From Pholis gunnellus (taxonomy: Eukaryota > Chordata > Actinopteri > Perciformes > Pholidae): a stretch of DNA of 64,000 bases. Numbering within the stretch: the first letter of the stretch is position 1; each line of letters starts with the position of its first letter. Shown one piece after another: positions 53,873-62,914 of this stretch. Location: contig OU342817.1 of assembly GCA_910591455.2 (NCBI GenBank), positions 11,070,415 through 11,134,414 on the forward strand. The letters are read 5' to 3'. The translations under genes and the position numbers were made by a program. The notes beneath the pieces were generated by a model. That model worked only from the letters and a program-made list of their open reading frames with translations. It ran no database searches and was not told the DNA's origin.

Positions 53873-54467
53873 GGAAGACATCCCACCTCCTCTTTCCAGT
53901 GGAAGTGACAAACAGTGTCCACTGTGACACGCTCTTTAGGAAGCAAAGAAGCAACACGAATGACGGTAAAGTGACTGATGTGGAGCAGAGACATTGTGAA
54001 TGAGAGAGGGGAAGACAAGAGTGAACAGTAGCGAAAACACATAAAGAGGCTGGAGTCTGCCTTCCTGATTTCTGATTGTCCATAACCACAGCTCTGCTGA
54101 CTCCTCCGCCCATTCTAGGAAATGCAATTTGTCTGATTCATTGTTGCTGTCTGTTTGGGACAGATTCTTCCTGTCCAGGGAAAAAGGGTGAGAATTAAAT
54201 CTGGCAAAACACGACTCCAAAGACTGTTGTGGGAGCGCTTCTTCTCACACAATCACTCTCGTCAAACAAACTTTATAATCAGAGACCTAAATAGACTATT
54301 GTCAATATGTCACAGTGACATTGCTGTAAATTCCACTATCAAACTATTTATCAAATGCATATATTGATTGCACCTTTGACTTCTGGACATGTAATTCGAG
54401 TTCCTCATTGATCCCTCGCCTGTGGACCAAATAGCACTTGGAAGAGGAAATACTGCCGATTCACTTT

Positions 54468-54544
<77 letters not shown>

Positions 54545-56250
54545 AGCCAGGAGTGGGATAAGAATGTTGATAATATTAGAATTCAAAACAACAGTAAATT
54601 TAGAAACCTGGATTTATCAGATGTACCGGAACATGGTCATAAAAAGGACAGGAATGGACATGAAAGGTAAAACAATGAGTATGAAACGGAGGTAGAGTGT
54701 ATCTCCAGTGTCAAACAGAGGCAGAGTGGGTGTTTTTCGCGATGAAGATGAAAGGCCTCTCTTGGCCGCTGTGTCTAAACAACTCCAGTGTTCTCTGGGA
54801 TACTTCCAAAAAGCCTTTTTGAAGAAGGTGGTATAAATGAGACGGCTCTAGCGGTGACGCTCTAACAGCATGGCTTGATGTGGTGCCTGAATTATTGAGT
54901 CTAGGAGCCAAGGAAACGGGAATGAACGGTGGGAGCAGATGTCTTTACACAATCATATTTCACTTTTCCGTGAAATAAAGAAAAGACTCTAAAACCACGA
55001 TAAAATATAATAATTTAACTACTAATTCATTGATATTTACAAACATTGTCCTTTTCTAGGATTTTTTTTTTCTGTGTCTTTGTTAACTTATATTTTAACT
55101 CACGTATATCTTTAGGTTTGGGATGTACTACAGGAAGGTTTGAGCAGCATGTAAGCTGCTGAAAATAGAATTACTATCTATTGAAGTGCACTGAAATAGA
55201 GGAAAAATTCAAACATTAAACAAGCCTGCACAATCATTCCTGCCAGTAGATTTTAGGTGCTTAGAATTAAAGGTTTTCATTTTGAAAAAATGTGCCATTG
55301 CCGAAATCACAACTGGTATGCAAGTAAAAATCAGCATGAGTCATTCATGACGCTAATGGCAATTATGCTGAATTAAACTCTATTAAAAGGGGGAAAATAA
55401 TAATTCCATTATATGAGTTTTACTGTATTTTTGCATCATCATAAATATTCCGTAATGAGCCAGTCGTGAATTCTAAGGGGGGGGGGGGGGTCAGTTACAG
55501 CAGGGAAACTTTCATCCTCCACAATGCAGCTCTGAGCTCCTGTTGGACAACAGCAACGTAAATGATCTGGCTGTCGGGTCCGGTCATAAACACCGGTGGC
55601 GTAGAGGAGAAACAGATGGGCCTCTCCGTCAGATCTCCGTCCTTCCTCCTCTTATCCGTGTTTCTACTCACTCCATGTCCTAAACGTCTCCTGGTGCGAA
55701 CTGTCTTCTAACACCGTTCCTCCTCTCCCCGGTCAGCCTCCTTCTAAACTCTGCATCACTCCTCAAATCTACGTCTCTATGATCTTCCTCAATCTCTCTC
55801 TCTCTCTCTCTCTCTCTTATATGCACACACACACACAACACTGTCCCTCTACCCCGCGTCTCTGTTATAAACACACACACACATCTCGCTCTCTGCAGCG
55901 TGTCCTGCTGGATAGCGGTCTGTTGTGTACAGTACAGTCATCTGTTTATGAGTCACCGACATACTGCACCTTGCTGCCTGAGTGTATTCCCACTAGAGCT
56001 CACTGTCTCTTTGTTCGGGTGGAAACAGAGGGAAGGCAAACATTTAAACAGAATTTACAGCAACTGTGCAAACTGCAGAATTAGGCTGTAAACTTTCAAG
56101 GTGAGAAGCAGGATTTCAGATAAAAAAGAAATCACAAGTGGCTGTGTAATGAATGCATGGAGGGATTCATGGTTGCACAAAAGAATGGTTGGGAAAAGCA
56201 GTACTTACATCGCCTGGTACAGCCCCCTGGGCGCTCCTGCTTTTCTTCAT
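25349..56250 (-). CDS. pde4b: cAMP-specific 3',5'-cyclic phosphodiesterase 4 (PDE4B-like), multi-promoter gene
   Basis: Hydrolyses cAMP to 5'-AMP. The B1-like long form joins 56209-56250, 52191-52429, 46829-47020, 46560-46596, 45710-45780, 44943-44992, 36745-36857, 29554-29647, 27940-28169, 27748-27846, 27173-27337, 26719-26818, 26339-26493, 26090-26212, 25805-25987 and 25349-25708, with all phases closing (2253 nt, 750 codons; human PDE4B1 is 736). UCR1 includes RESFLYRSDSDYE and VIVTPFAQVLASLRTVRNNF; UCR2 includes LDWCLDQLETIQTYRS and FKRMLNRELSHLSEMSRSG. The catalytic domain keeps metal ligands in HNSLHAADVAQ, AAIHDVDHPGVSNQF and HCADLSNP, and the purine-binding Gln in TQVGFIDYI. The ERK-type PQSPSPP follows. 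AAIFAAAIHD, YHSDVAYHNS and NWYQRMIPQSP favour PDE4B over A, C and D, though FGVKTDQEELL and FEGENGP resemble PDE4A. Oddities: a polyglutamine insertion, HRES for RRES, and KDLED for KELED. Paralogue unassigned. Confidence 0.95.
28054..28095 (-). repeat. CAG repeat coding 13 glutamines in pde4b
   Basis: Eight CTG, one TTG and four CTG on the plus strand (28057-28095) give an in-frame run of 13 Gln on the minus strand (CAG with one CAA). It follows RERKRRQGQK and precedes GGMMTQISG. It lies in coding exon 27940-28169, in the linker immediately after UCR2's first half. The mammalian PDE4B segment here is a short Lys-rich stretch without polyQ. Confidence 0.95.
30079..30141. repeat. (CA)n microsatellite
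   Basis: Pure CA tract of about 31 units, ending 34 bp downstream (in gene orientation) of the supershort exon donor. Confidence 0.97.
30176..30223 (-). CDS. pde4b: pde4b supershort first coding exon (PDE4B5/PDE4D6-type)
   Basis: The exon codes MPEANYLFSVSWGYIK (16 residues) and ends at an AAG|GTGTGT donor in phase 0, so it joins directly to FKRMLNREL at 29647. The mammalian supershort isoforms PDE4B5 and PDE4D6 begin with the same 16 residues except for one Leu where this gene has Phe (YLF versus YLL). The product would lack UCR1 and the start of UCR2 and run 518 residues. Its promoter must lie within the 36745-30223 intron. A (CT)n tract at 30779-30809 lies about 550 bp upstream. Confidence 0.9.
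30779..30809. repeat. (CT)n tract (GA on the pde4b transcript strand)
   Basis: About 15 CT units, preceded on the plus strand by a G13-type run near 30728-30740. Confidence 0.95.
32486..32545 (-). CDS. pde4b: Candidate additional supershort first exon of pde4b
   Basis: A 20-codon open frame, MGLCSEKQMQNFGLLTSLKK, begins at an ATG and ends exactly at a consensus AAAAAG|GTGAGT donor in phase 0. That is the phase needed to splice to FKRMLNREL at 29647, giving a 522-residue form without UCR1. I do not recognise this peptide as a known PDE4 N terminus. Cys at residue 4 and a hydrophobic/basic character would be compatible with a targeting peptide. No promoter element is obvious upstream. The call rests on ATG, frame, donor and phase only; a chance ORF plus GTGAGT is possible. 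Confidence 0.4.
36745..37041 (-). CDS. pde4b: pde4b short-form (PDE4B2-like) first coding exon, overlapping the shared UCR2 exon
   Basis: The 113-nt shared exon (36745-36857) has an internal acceptor for long forms (CTGTTGGCAG|AT) and is also read through from upstream. The upstream frame starts at MKEL (37041) and contains AMDMDPLGPEYVSMCLLADESYQK, which parallels human PDE4B2 (starts MKEH; AMD..P...Y...CLFAEESYQK). The short product would be 601 residues with UCR2 but no UCR1. The frame remains open for 60 more codons upstream to 37221, including an ERERERE run from a GA tract, so an earlier start is possible. MKEL is preferred by alignment. Its promoter must sit in the 36857-44943 intron. 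Confidence 0.85.
37109..37132. repeat. (CT)n tract (GA on the pde4b transcript strand)
   Basis: Twelve CT units, 68 bp upstream of the preferred short-form ATG, probably within its 5' UTR. Confidence 0.95.
37323..37343. repeat. 21-nt C homopolymer
   Basis: Uninterrupted C run about 280 bp upstream of the pde4b short-form start. Confidence 0.95.
39153..39181. repeat. Perfect 12-bp inverted repeat with 5-nt loop
   Basis: CTGTTGTCGTTT (39153-39164), loop CCTAA, then the exact reverse complement (39170-39181), within a pde4b intron. Confidence 0.85.
39785..39905 (+). repeat. Dispersed repeat family A, copy
   Basis: Begins GATCCTTTACTGAAGTAAAA and contains AAAAGTCCTGCATT, the reverse complement of the 13.4-kb copy. 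In a pde4b intron. Confidence 0.6.
41269..41276. promoter_or_regulatory. Consensus CRE octamer in a pde4b intron
   Basis: Full palindrome TGACGTCA, 4.2 kb upstream of the pde4b short-form start codon. CREB/ATF binding is established for this octamer; function here is inferred. Confidence 0.45.
42202..42234. repeat. 11-bp tandem repeat, three copies
   Basis: GCAAGCATGAC repeated three times, the last copy ending in GAG instead of GAC, in a pde4b intron. Confidence 0.9.
44295..44302. promoter_or_regulatory. Consensus CRE octamer in a pde4b intron
   Basis: Full palindrome TGACGTCA, about 640 bp downstream (in gene orientation) of the exon at 44943-44992. Confidence 0.45.
48968..49027. repeat. 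(CA)n / (CAGA)n / (CA)n compound microsatellite
   Basis: CA tract interrupted by four CAGA units, in a pde4b intron. Confidence 0.95.
49489..49522. repeat. Perfect 15-bp inverted repeat with 4-nt loop
   Basis: ATCTCATACTGCGAT (49489-49503), loop GTTG, exact reverse complement at 49508-49522. A partial extra copy (GAATCTCATAC) follows at about 49526-49536. Confidence 0.9.
49959..49989. repeat. Perfect 13-bp inverted repeat with 5-nt loop
   Basis: AAAAACTCCAGAC (49959-49971), loop GTGCA, exact reverse complement at 49977-49989. A bacterial-terminator shape, but irrelevant as such in a vertebrate intron. Confidence 0.9.
50878..51053 (-). CDS. pde4b: pde4b long-form (PDE4B3/PDE4D5-like) first coding exon
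   Basis: From ATG at 51053 the exon codes 58 residues, ending SPRCFRKQVVNK, RLRRYRRFTVANT and TG|, and uses a TG|GTAAGA donor. The split codon completes as Cys with the C of the 47020 exon, giving ANTCFEGENGP. This parallels RRFTVAHTCFDVENGP of human PDE4B3, and the same C-terminal exon end occurs in PDE4D5. The preceding SPHSSPRC resembles SPRSSPRNSPC of PDE4B3. The N-terminal 28 residues (MEVSGENGELRSDQ...) do not match, so the start is less sure. The product would be 715 residues with both UCR1 and UCR2. Confidence 0.85.
52191..52429 (-). CDS. pde4b: pde4b long-form B1-like second exon
   Basis: The frame reads FSGNLQLPPLSWR and RTRPTSLPICSLPRIDIT, matching CCSGNLQLPPLSQR and SRPTTLPLTTLPSIAIT of human PDE4B1. 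It has no in-frame ATG before an upstream stop. It begins after a pyrimidine-rich acceptor (TTTTCGATAAG|GAG) in phase 0, and ends AG|GTAAAG in phase 2. It is therefore an internal exon, supplied with a start by 56209-56250. Confidence 0.9.
53235..53460 (+). repeat. Dispersed repeat family B, copy
   Basis: Shares TCCAAAACCCAAA (53351-53363) and TCATAGAAGAC (53381-53391) in the same order and similar spacing with 2925-3140 (at 2954-2966 and 2983-2993). The pattern of AACTAATCGATTA-like termini and GTCCAAAACCC is typical of an old fish interspersed repeat. Class not assigned. Confidence 0.6.
53838..53872. repeat. (GAAA)n microsatellite
   Basis: About eight GAAA/AAAG units upstream of the B1-like second exon. 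Confidence 0.95.
54470..54541. repeat. (GT)n microsatellite, about 36 units
   Basis: Pure GT tract of 72 bp in the first pde4b intron. Confidence 0.97.
56209..56250 (-). CDS. pde4b: pde4b B1-like first coding exon, 14 codons
   Basis: ATG at 56250 opens MKKSRSAQGAVPGD and the exon ends GAT|GTAAGTAC in phase 0. Human PDE4B1 starts MKKSRSVMTVMADD in an exon of the same coding length, so six identical leading residues, length and phase all agree. It supplies the start for the 52191-52429 exon. A (GA)n tract (56274-56307 on the plus strand as CT) lies only 24 nt upstream of the ATG on the transcript. Confidence 0.88.
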
Positions 56251-56270
56251 CCTGAGGGATGTTCAGCAGG

Positions 56271-56273
<3 letters not shown>

Positions 56274-56307
<34 letters not shown>
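56274..56307. repeat. (CT)n tract (GA in the pde4b 5' UTR)
   Basis: About 17 CT units immediately upstream of the long-form start codon. Confidence 0.95.
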
Positions 56308-56308
<1 letters not shown>

Positions 56309-58559
56309 ACTCCTCCCGTCTCTGGTCCGTTCTCCGAAAACGCAGCTCTTTCCTGCTTCCCCTGCTTTGGGCAGCTTCACCAGTTTGCCTGCACATGGGA
56401 GGCAGAGAGGCGGGGGAGGTTAATGACAAAGTAACCAGTTCCAAAAGTTATGCTCCCTCACAGTGCCCATCATGTCTGCAATTGTTGTCAGACTTGTTGA
56501 TGTCAGTCCAGTACTTCGACAAGTCGTCTACGCTGCATTGCATTACATGAGCTGTGGTGAATTACCTATCCCAGCATGGACATGTACAGTGTACACTGTA
56601 GAACGCACACAATGAATGCAAACATACTTTGAAGGTAGATGAAACACTGCATTGGACATGTTAGCGTGAGGATGTCAACATGCCGACATTAGCATTAAGC
56701 TCAAAGCAGCGCTGTGCAGTTCATTAATGTTTGACTAATGAGCGTGCAAAAATATAAGCTCGGATGTAAATCAGCAATTTACACGGTTCATTGATTTACT
56801 TACAGCATTTACAGGTTAGTTCATATTTACAGTAATGCAATTAACTTGTTTAATTCATTGCACTTAAAATGCGTGTGGACAATTTGGCAAGCATAAAATC
56901 TGATTTATATTAAATGTGTAATATTTGGAAATAGGTGATTATCGGATAATTGCTTCCTCATAACTGCACACTTTTAATTGCCTTCTGATAATCACATGCG
57001 AAGAGGTGGTAATCTTGGGGCAGTCAGGCAAATGGAGAGTGGAGCCACTCGGTTTGAAGCTGAATGATGGTAAAAAACTAAGTCTTCATTCACTGTTAGC
57101 CTACAAACACTGTAAGAAGAGTCCAACGGAGCTTTAGCACAGCTCTGTAGACTCTGTGCTGCTTCTTCAAAACCTTTTTCTCTATTTAACAAATGGCATA
57201 ATAAATCTGCTCAAGGCGTTCCTGAGCTATTGCTTCCACAACATTAGACAACCCGAACTTCTGAGATATTACATGTTGTCAGCTGTGCAACAACTCAGGC
57301 TAAATAAATAAGTAGATACATTAATCTTACAAATCGGACCAGACATTTGATGCCAGTTTGCAGTACTCAATACTGCAACAGACACATTTCAGTTGGCTTT
57401 GTGGGTGTTGTTAAATTTAGGCAATTTGTAGTTAATGTGCAAAAACTACAATCATGCTCCTTTAACCCTGGTATGCATTACTGCATATAAGAAAAGAGTG
57501 ATAGAGTGCATGGTGTATGTGCCTGAAGGTCTGTTCGTTCAGTCCCGTCTGTCAGCCTGATCTGAATGCTGCGGCTGTACACTCATCAATAATAGAAAGA
57601 CCACAGCTGGCGGAAAATCACCAAAAGGCAGAGATGAATGACTAATCTATGTGACAGAACTGAATTGATGTTTTCCATGTCGCTATTGATCGTCCGTCCC
57701 CCCCCCCTCCCTGTGGTCCCATCACCCCTTATTTAACAGGCACTGTGCCCTGTGACGAAGCCAGTGCGCAGTAGATCTGTCTACTGGTGACGGAGGCTGT
57801 TGTTGGTGCTCTCGAGGTGCTGCCAAGTCAAGTGTCATGAAAAGAGAATTTCTCAGTTGTAAAAAAAACAACCATATCTTGTTTGTAGCTTTCCAAACAA
57901 CATCTGTACTGTATGTGCGGCTTCCTGTTGCCCTCAGTAATTAAGAAAACAAGAGACATGGGAGGTAAAATGACAGCAGGTCACACCGGGATTACTTCTT
58001 TTGGAGCATCTGTAATATTCAGCAGCTGGTTCAAATCTGAGCAGGAGAGCAAAGTTCTAAATAATGTACGAGTTTGAATAAATGTGTTCGTTATAGGTTT
58101 CACAAGAACACCATTTAAATGATTCATACTTTATGATACAGAGGTTTCACGTAGATGTTTAGGATGAGGTGGTTATTGTGACCATAACACGGACGTAGAT
58201 AGAGCAATGTACAATTCATTATTGTCGTAGACTTAATGAAGCGTTTTGTATTTCAATAATATTTATATTTTTTTCCAAAACTTGAACTGACAGTCTTCTA
58301 AAACCAAGGCTCCTCTTCTGTCAAATAACTTCTTAAACTATAAGCCTCTCAAATAGCATCATTTCAGAAAGTCATTTATCAGAAAATGTTTTTCTTGCCA
58401 TCAGAAAATTCTTTCATCGTTCCAGTGGATATAATTAAGCACGAGACTGTATTTACCCAGTCATGTCACTTGTTCCTGTTGCATATTTTTGCTCGACAAT
58501 TAGTTACACTGCCGGCTTAGATTTGAATTAGGTGTGCGTGTGGTGTGTGTTTGCTATCC

Positions 58560-58860
58560 TGTAGGGCTGAAACTAATGGTTTTCATTATCCATTCATCTG
58601 TTGACTAAATAAATTAATGCTTTTGTCTATAAAATGTCAAAAATTGTGAACAGAAATGGCCATTAGACTTTCTCAGAGCCCAAGGTGACATCTTCACATT
58701 GCTTGTTTAGCCCAACAAACCGTCGATATTAAATTAATAATGATGAAAACAGAGAAACTATGGTGTTCGAGGTAGCTGGAACCAGCAAGTTTTTGGGCAT
58801 TTTTGCTGACAAATGAATTAAACAATTCAATTGACTAATAAATGAAACACCAAATCATTT
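58560..58860 (+). repeat. Dispersed repeat family B, diverged copy
   Basis: Has TGACATCTTCACATTGCTTG followed by a CCAACAAAC core, plus GACTAAATAAATTAATGC and GACTAATAAATGAA at its edges. The order agrees with the other copies, but the CATAGAAGAC segment is lost. Confidence 0.45.
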
Positions 58861-61800
58861 CAGTGTTACACACGGTTTGGCTAGACATACATGTAGCACT
58901 GATCTACTGCACTGGGTTTACCAGTGGCTTGCATTTCATTATGACCTCTCGTCAGTGTTTTGCCTCATTTTGATAATCCCGTGTTTACATAGTACCTTTC
59001 AAAACACTACGTTTGGAATACATAGATTTTTTTAGGGAAAACTGACGACACATATTTGAGCACTTTGAAATCAGTGATCACTTCTGAAGCTCATTATCTA
59101 CAAAACAACCTGTAGCTGCATCCAAGAAAGCAAAAGCCAGTAAGACTATTAAAAGGAATTAAATGAAATGAAATGTTTGTTACAAAACTCACTTTTCCCT
59201 TTGCGATCAGCACGTCTGTGAAAAGTTCAGGGCCCTGTGAATACATCCAGGGAAGGAATGAGCCGGAGACTTTAAACCTCAACCTGAGAGAGCTCTCAAT
59301 CAAAAAGACCATTCTACTGAAGGACCTGGATGTAAAATGCACTTCTCCACGTCTTAGAGAAAACAAGTTTCAAGTAACCTCTCATCTCTGTAAGCCCAGG
59401 ATTAAGACATCCCCATTGTGGCTGCCTGTACCTCTGCAAATAATTCACCGTTTATGTGAAGCGGGCAATAGAATGCATGGTCATGAGGCAGCACTCGAGA
59501 TGCAGATTGTAAGGATTTGGCTCTGAGAGCACTCCGGGGATCATTGTGCTGGGCGTGTACCATCGGGCTTAATTTACAAAGCAAAGGTCATGGACGAACT
59601 TTACTTTGAAGCCATTATGCATTTAATTAAACATGGCTGCTTGACGTTCAGTGTGTATGAGACTAGAGAGTCGTCTATGGGCACACTTGAGAGGAAACAC
59701 AGCAGATTAATTGCATCACCTCCAGTTCTTGGGAACATAGTTTGAGAGAAAATGAATTAGTAACAACGGATTTATCGTCCAAGTCATTCATTAATCATAA
59801 ATGCCAAATGTTTACTGGTCTTTGACATTATATTTGAGTATTTTACATTTTATAGTAAACCGTATATTTTGGGCTTTGAACTGTCAGCCCACCCTGGGCT
59901 TTGGAGAACTGTTGTAGGCGTTATTCCACTCTTTTCAATCATTTTATAGACCAAATAATGATTTGACAGATCAAAAGAAATGGCAGATTGATTGATAATT
60001 AAAATAGCAAAGGGGTTAGTATGATTAGAGGTTTTCTGTGTCGTGTAGTATACATTAAGTGAACTGAAAACTCCTTTTTTGCCCCGTGAATACTGGAAGA
60101 TACATCAACCACCAACCACCATCCCCATTGAGCCCGAACAAGAATAAGTAGGTATAGAGAATGAAGATTGAAGGTATCTGCCTTTATTGTCATGGCAGCA
60201 TTCACAAAGCAACCACGACAACCAATGTTTGCTCTTTTGTCACATATTTCACATCAAAAGGTCAGCAGGGCTGCATTGCTGCAGGGAGAACTTTTGCCCG
60301 TATGACCAGTAAATCTATGTCACACAGCTGCCGTGCACAATGGAGAGCTGTGGAAGGCGAGTCAGTCGCTGTTGTACATTTAAAATCGATGGGCAGTCAC
60401 ACAAAGGTAGCTTTTGAGACGGCAAAACAAAGAAGACTCAAGAAACTGTGCGTGGAACTCCGTTAATATTACGTCCTGTTACTCTGTAGTCAAACAATGA
60501 GAGCTTTCAAAGCCATTTGTGTGCCACAACCGCGATGAATTAACTTTCCAGCGGTCACTCATTAGCACCCAAAGAAGTCAGAGTTACTGTTGTAGGAAGG
60601 AAACGTTCAGAAAAACAAGAACATATAGCACTATAATAAAAATTTATATTGCACCTTTAAAAACAGAGTTTACAAAGTGCTTTGACAGACAAAGCAGCAG
60701 AAGCAAGGCAATAATAACAGAAAGCTCAGTTAGACAGTCGATGCACGTATTAAGCAAATTGACTTCACTTACCCCGTTTAGATGTATTCTGTATAACCCT
60801 TCAAAATACTCACTTGTCAAATAGTGAGTGCTAAATGGAGAAGTAAGCAGTACTGGTCACAAGACAAGACAGCTGTTGAAAACTGCAGCCGACGCTGTCT
60901 GTCTGTTGGGCCTGCCCACATCCACTCAATCCAAACATCGCCACACCCGCTTAATAGAGTGGTGCAGAAATGAGTCCTCAAAACTGTACACAAATCAGCA
61001 TTTATGCACTTTTCAGTTCCCAAACAACATGTAATAATCCAATTATAATCCAAAAAACACCATTGGATATTTGTTGAGGGAACCGGTACGATGCTAACTT
61101 CCAGGTTGACCAACAAACATCATCCCTGCAGCACTCTATTCACACATCGGGAAGTGTAATTTGAATACCGATGTCCACTGTCTGATAGCATCATTTGTCT
61201 AAACCAATATGCTCAGCGTCCAGATATCTCCACAAAGTCTTAGGTTTAGACACTGAGCTGAACTTTTGTGACCAAATAAAAAGAGATTATGCAACCTTGT
61301 TTTATCACCACAAAAATACATCCAAGAATCAAACAGTTTCTCCTTCTGACCTTGAACACTGCTGGGGTTCTCACTGAAAGGACTGAAACACAGCTCACTG
61401 AACTGAGATACAGCTCACATTACACTTTATATTTAGTGCAAAGACCAGACCTGTGTTTCATCATATTGCATCTCACCGGAATCATTTTACTGATATCATG
61501 TTGCATTTTGAAAGCATCTTCCTGTTTATATTCGACTCCTAATCTTTCAGAAATGTAGCTGAAGGTTAAGAAAACACAGACACAAACACTTAAAGGAATC
61601 ATGGTGTTCATGAGTTTCTTATAATGACAGCAGGCAACACTTGCCATCTTCACCACATGGGAGCGTTTAAAAAAATGCAGATATTGCTGTCTGCTTTTCA
61701 GGTGGTTGACGTGACATATTTTCCAACGCGCGCTCCGCTGGTGGGAGTGTGCTCACCTCCGTCCGTGTGTGTGTGTGTGTGTGCGCGCGCATCGGGGCGG

Positions 61801-62019
61801 AACTCCGCTGTGCGCGATACAGAGAGCAGATGAGAATTATAAACGCGCGACCATGTAGAGAGAGATGACATGCCGTTGTGTAAATAAGATAAATAACATA
61901 CGCCTATTTAGTTTGTTTAATAAAAGAACACGGTGTAGACCTGTTCTACAGGAACGGTAACCTTAGATTACTTCTGTTGTGATCTGGCACTATATAGAAA
62001 ATAAAATGAACTTGATCTT

Positions 62020-62074
62020 CAAGGGGGGGGCGGGGGGTGCCCCCCCCCCTAATATAATGGTAGGGGAAACACTG
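62020..62074 (-). mobile_element. hAT-like transposon terminus, possible truncated non-autonomous copy
   Basis: Reading the minus strand from 62074 gives CAGTGTTTCCCCTACCATTA followed by TATTAGGGGGGGGGG, then a C-rich run. Fish hAT elements often begin CAGTGTTTCCC. I do not see a matching inverted terminus nearby, so only one end is supported. Confidence 0.4.
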
Positions 62075-62834
62075 AGGTTGCTAGCACAGACTCCCATGAA
62101 CAACAAAAACACGCTAACTGTATTCACTGGGTGCTGTTTGCTAGTCAGGTCAAGTCTCTTTGGTCCCATCTGCAGATTGGATCAAAATGTTTACAAATCC
62201 ATGTTAATGCAATTCATACACCACATAAATATTTAATGTTTTAAGGCAAAAACTCTTTTCTAATCTTATCCCTCCTTCCCACACCGTTTGTGTGGGCATG
62301 TCCGACACACAAAGCAGCTGATGCACTTTTTGCAGGTGTCAGACTTGCAATAATAAACAACCAAAAATTAATTTATACATTCTAGCTTATTAAAAGTATT
62401 ACGTCTACATCTATGACACAGAGAGGGACAGACAAAGTTTACATCACCAGAGCTCCTCCATTGATCGACAAGAGAATAATTAGCTAGATAAAGTCAACAT
62501 AATTTCTTCTATCACGTAATTTAAGTAGAAACCTATCAAACATCATTCAACAGTTTTCCATTGTTTTTAACACTCACCCCAAAGCCATATTAGCTCTATG
62601 AAAATGTCAAACACTTGTCAACTTGAATAACTTGTCGCTAAAAGAATCCCAACAGCCACAATGGAAACTTGCATTCAGTGCAGTGGACCAGACTCCAGTA
62701 GAAAGGAACTTTTGAGACGGGTGAACGCTGAGAGGAGTTTGTTGAGGAGGAAGCTAAACAACACACATTTGTGTCAGCTGAGAGATGACGTCAGCGTGGA
62801 GGCCCCATGCAGGGAACCCACTGCATGCATGCAT

Positions 62835-62835
<1 letters not shown>

Positions 62836-62912
<77 letters not shown>
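62836..62912. repeat. (CA)n microsatellite, about 38 units
   Basis: Pure CA tract preceded by a GCAT tetranucleotide run (62823-62835). Confidence 0.97.

Positions 62913-62914
<2 letters not shown>

Noticed and set aside
59173..59526. Plus-strand ORF of 117 residues
   Set aside because: No recognisable motif, low-complexity context and no splice or promoter support.
60161..60466. Plus-strand ORF of 101 residues with a few Cys/His
   Set aside because: Cys/His spacing does not form a known zinc motif; no other support.
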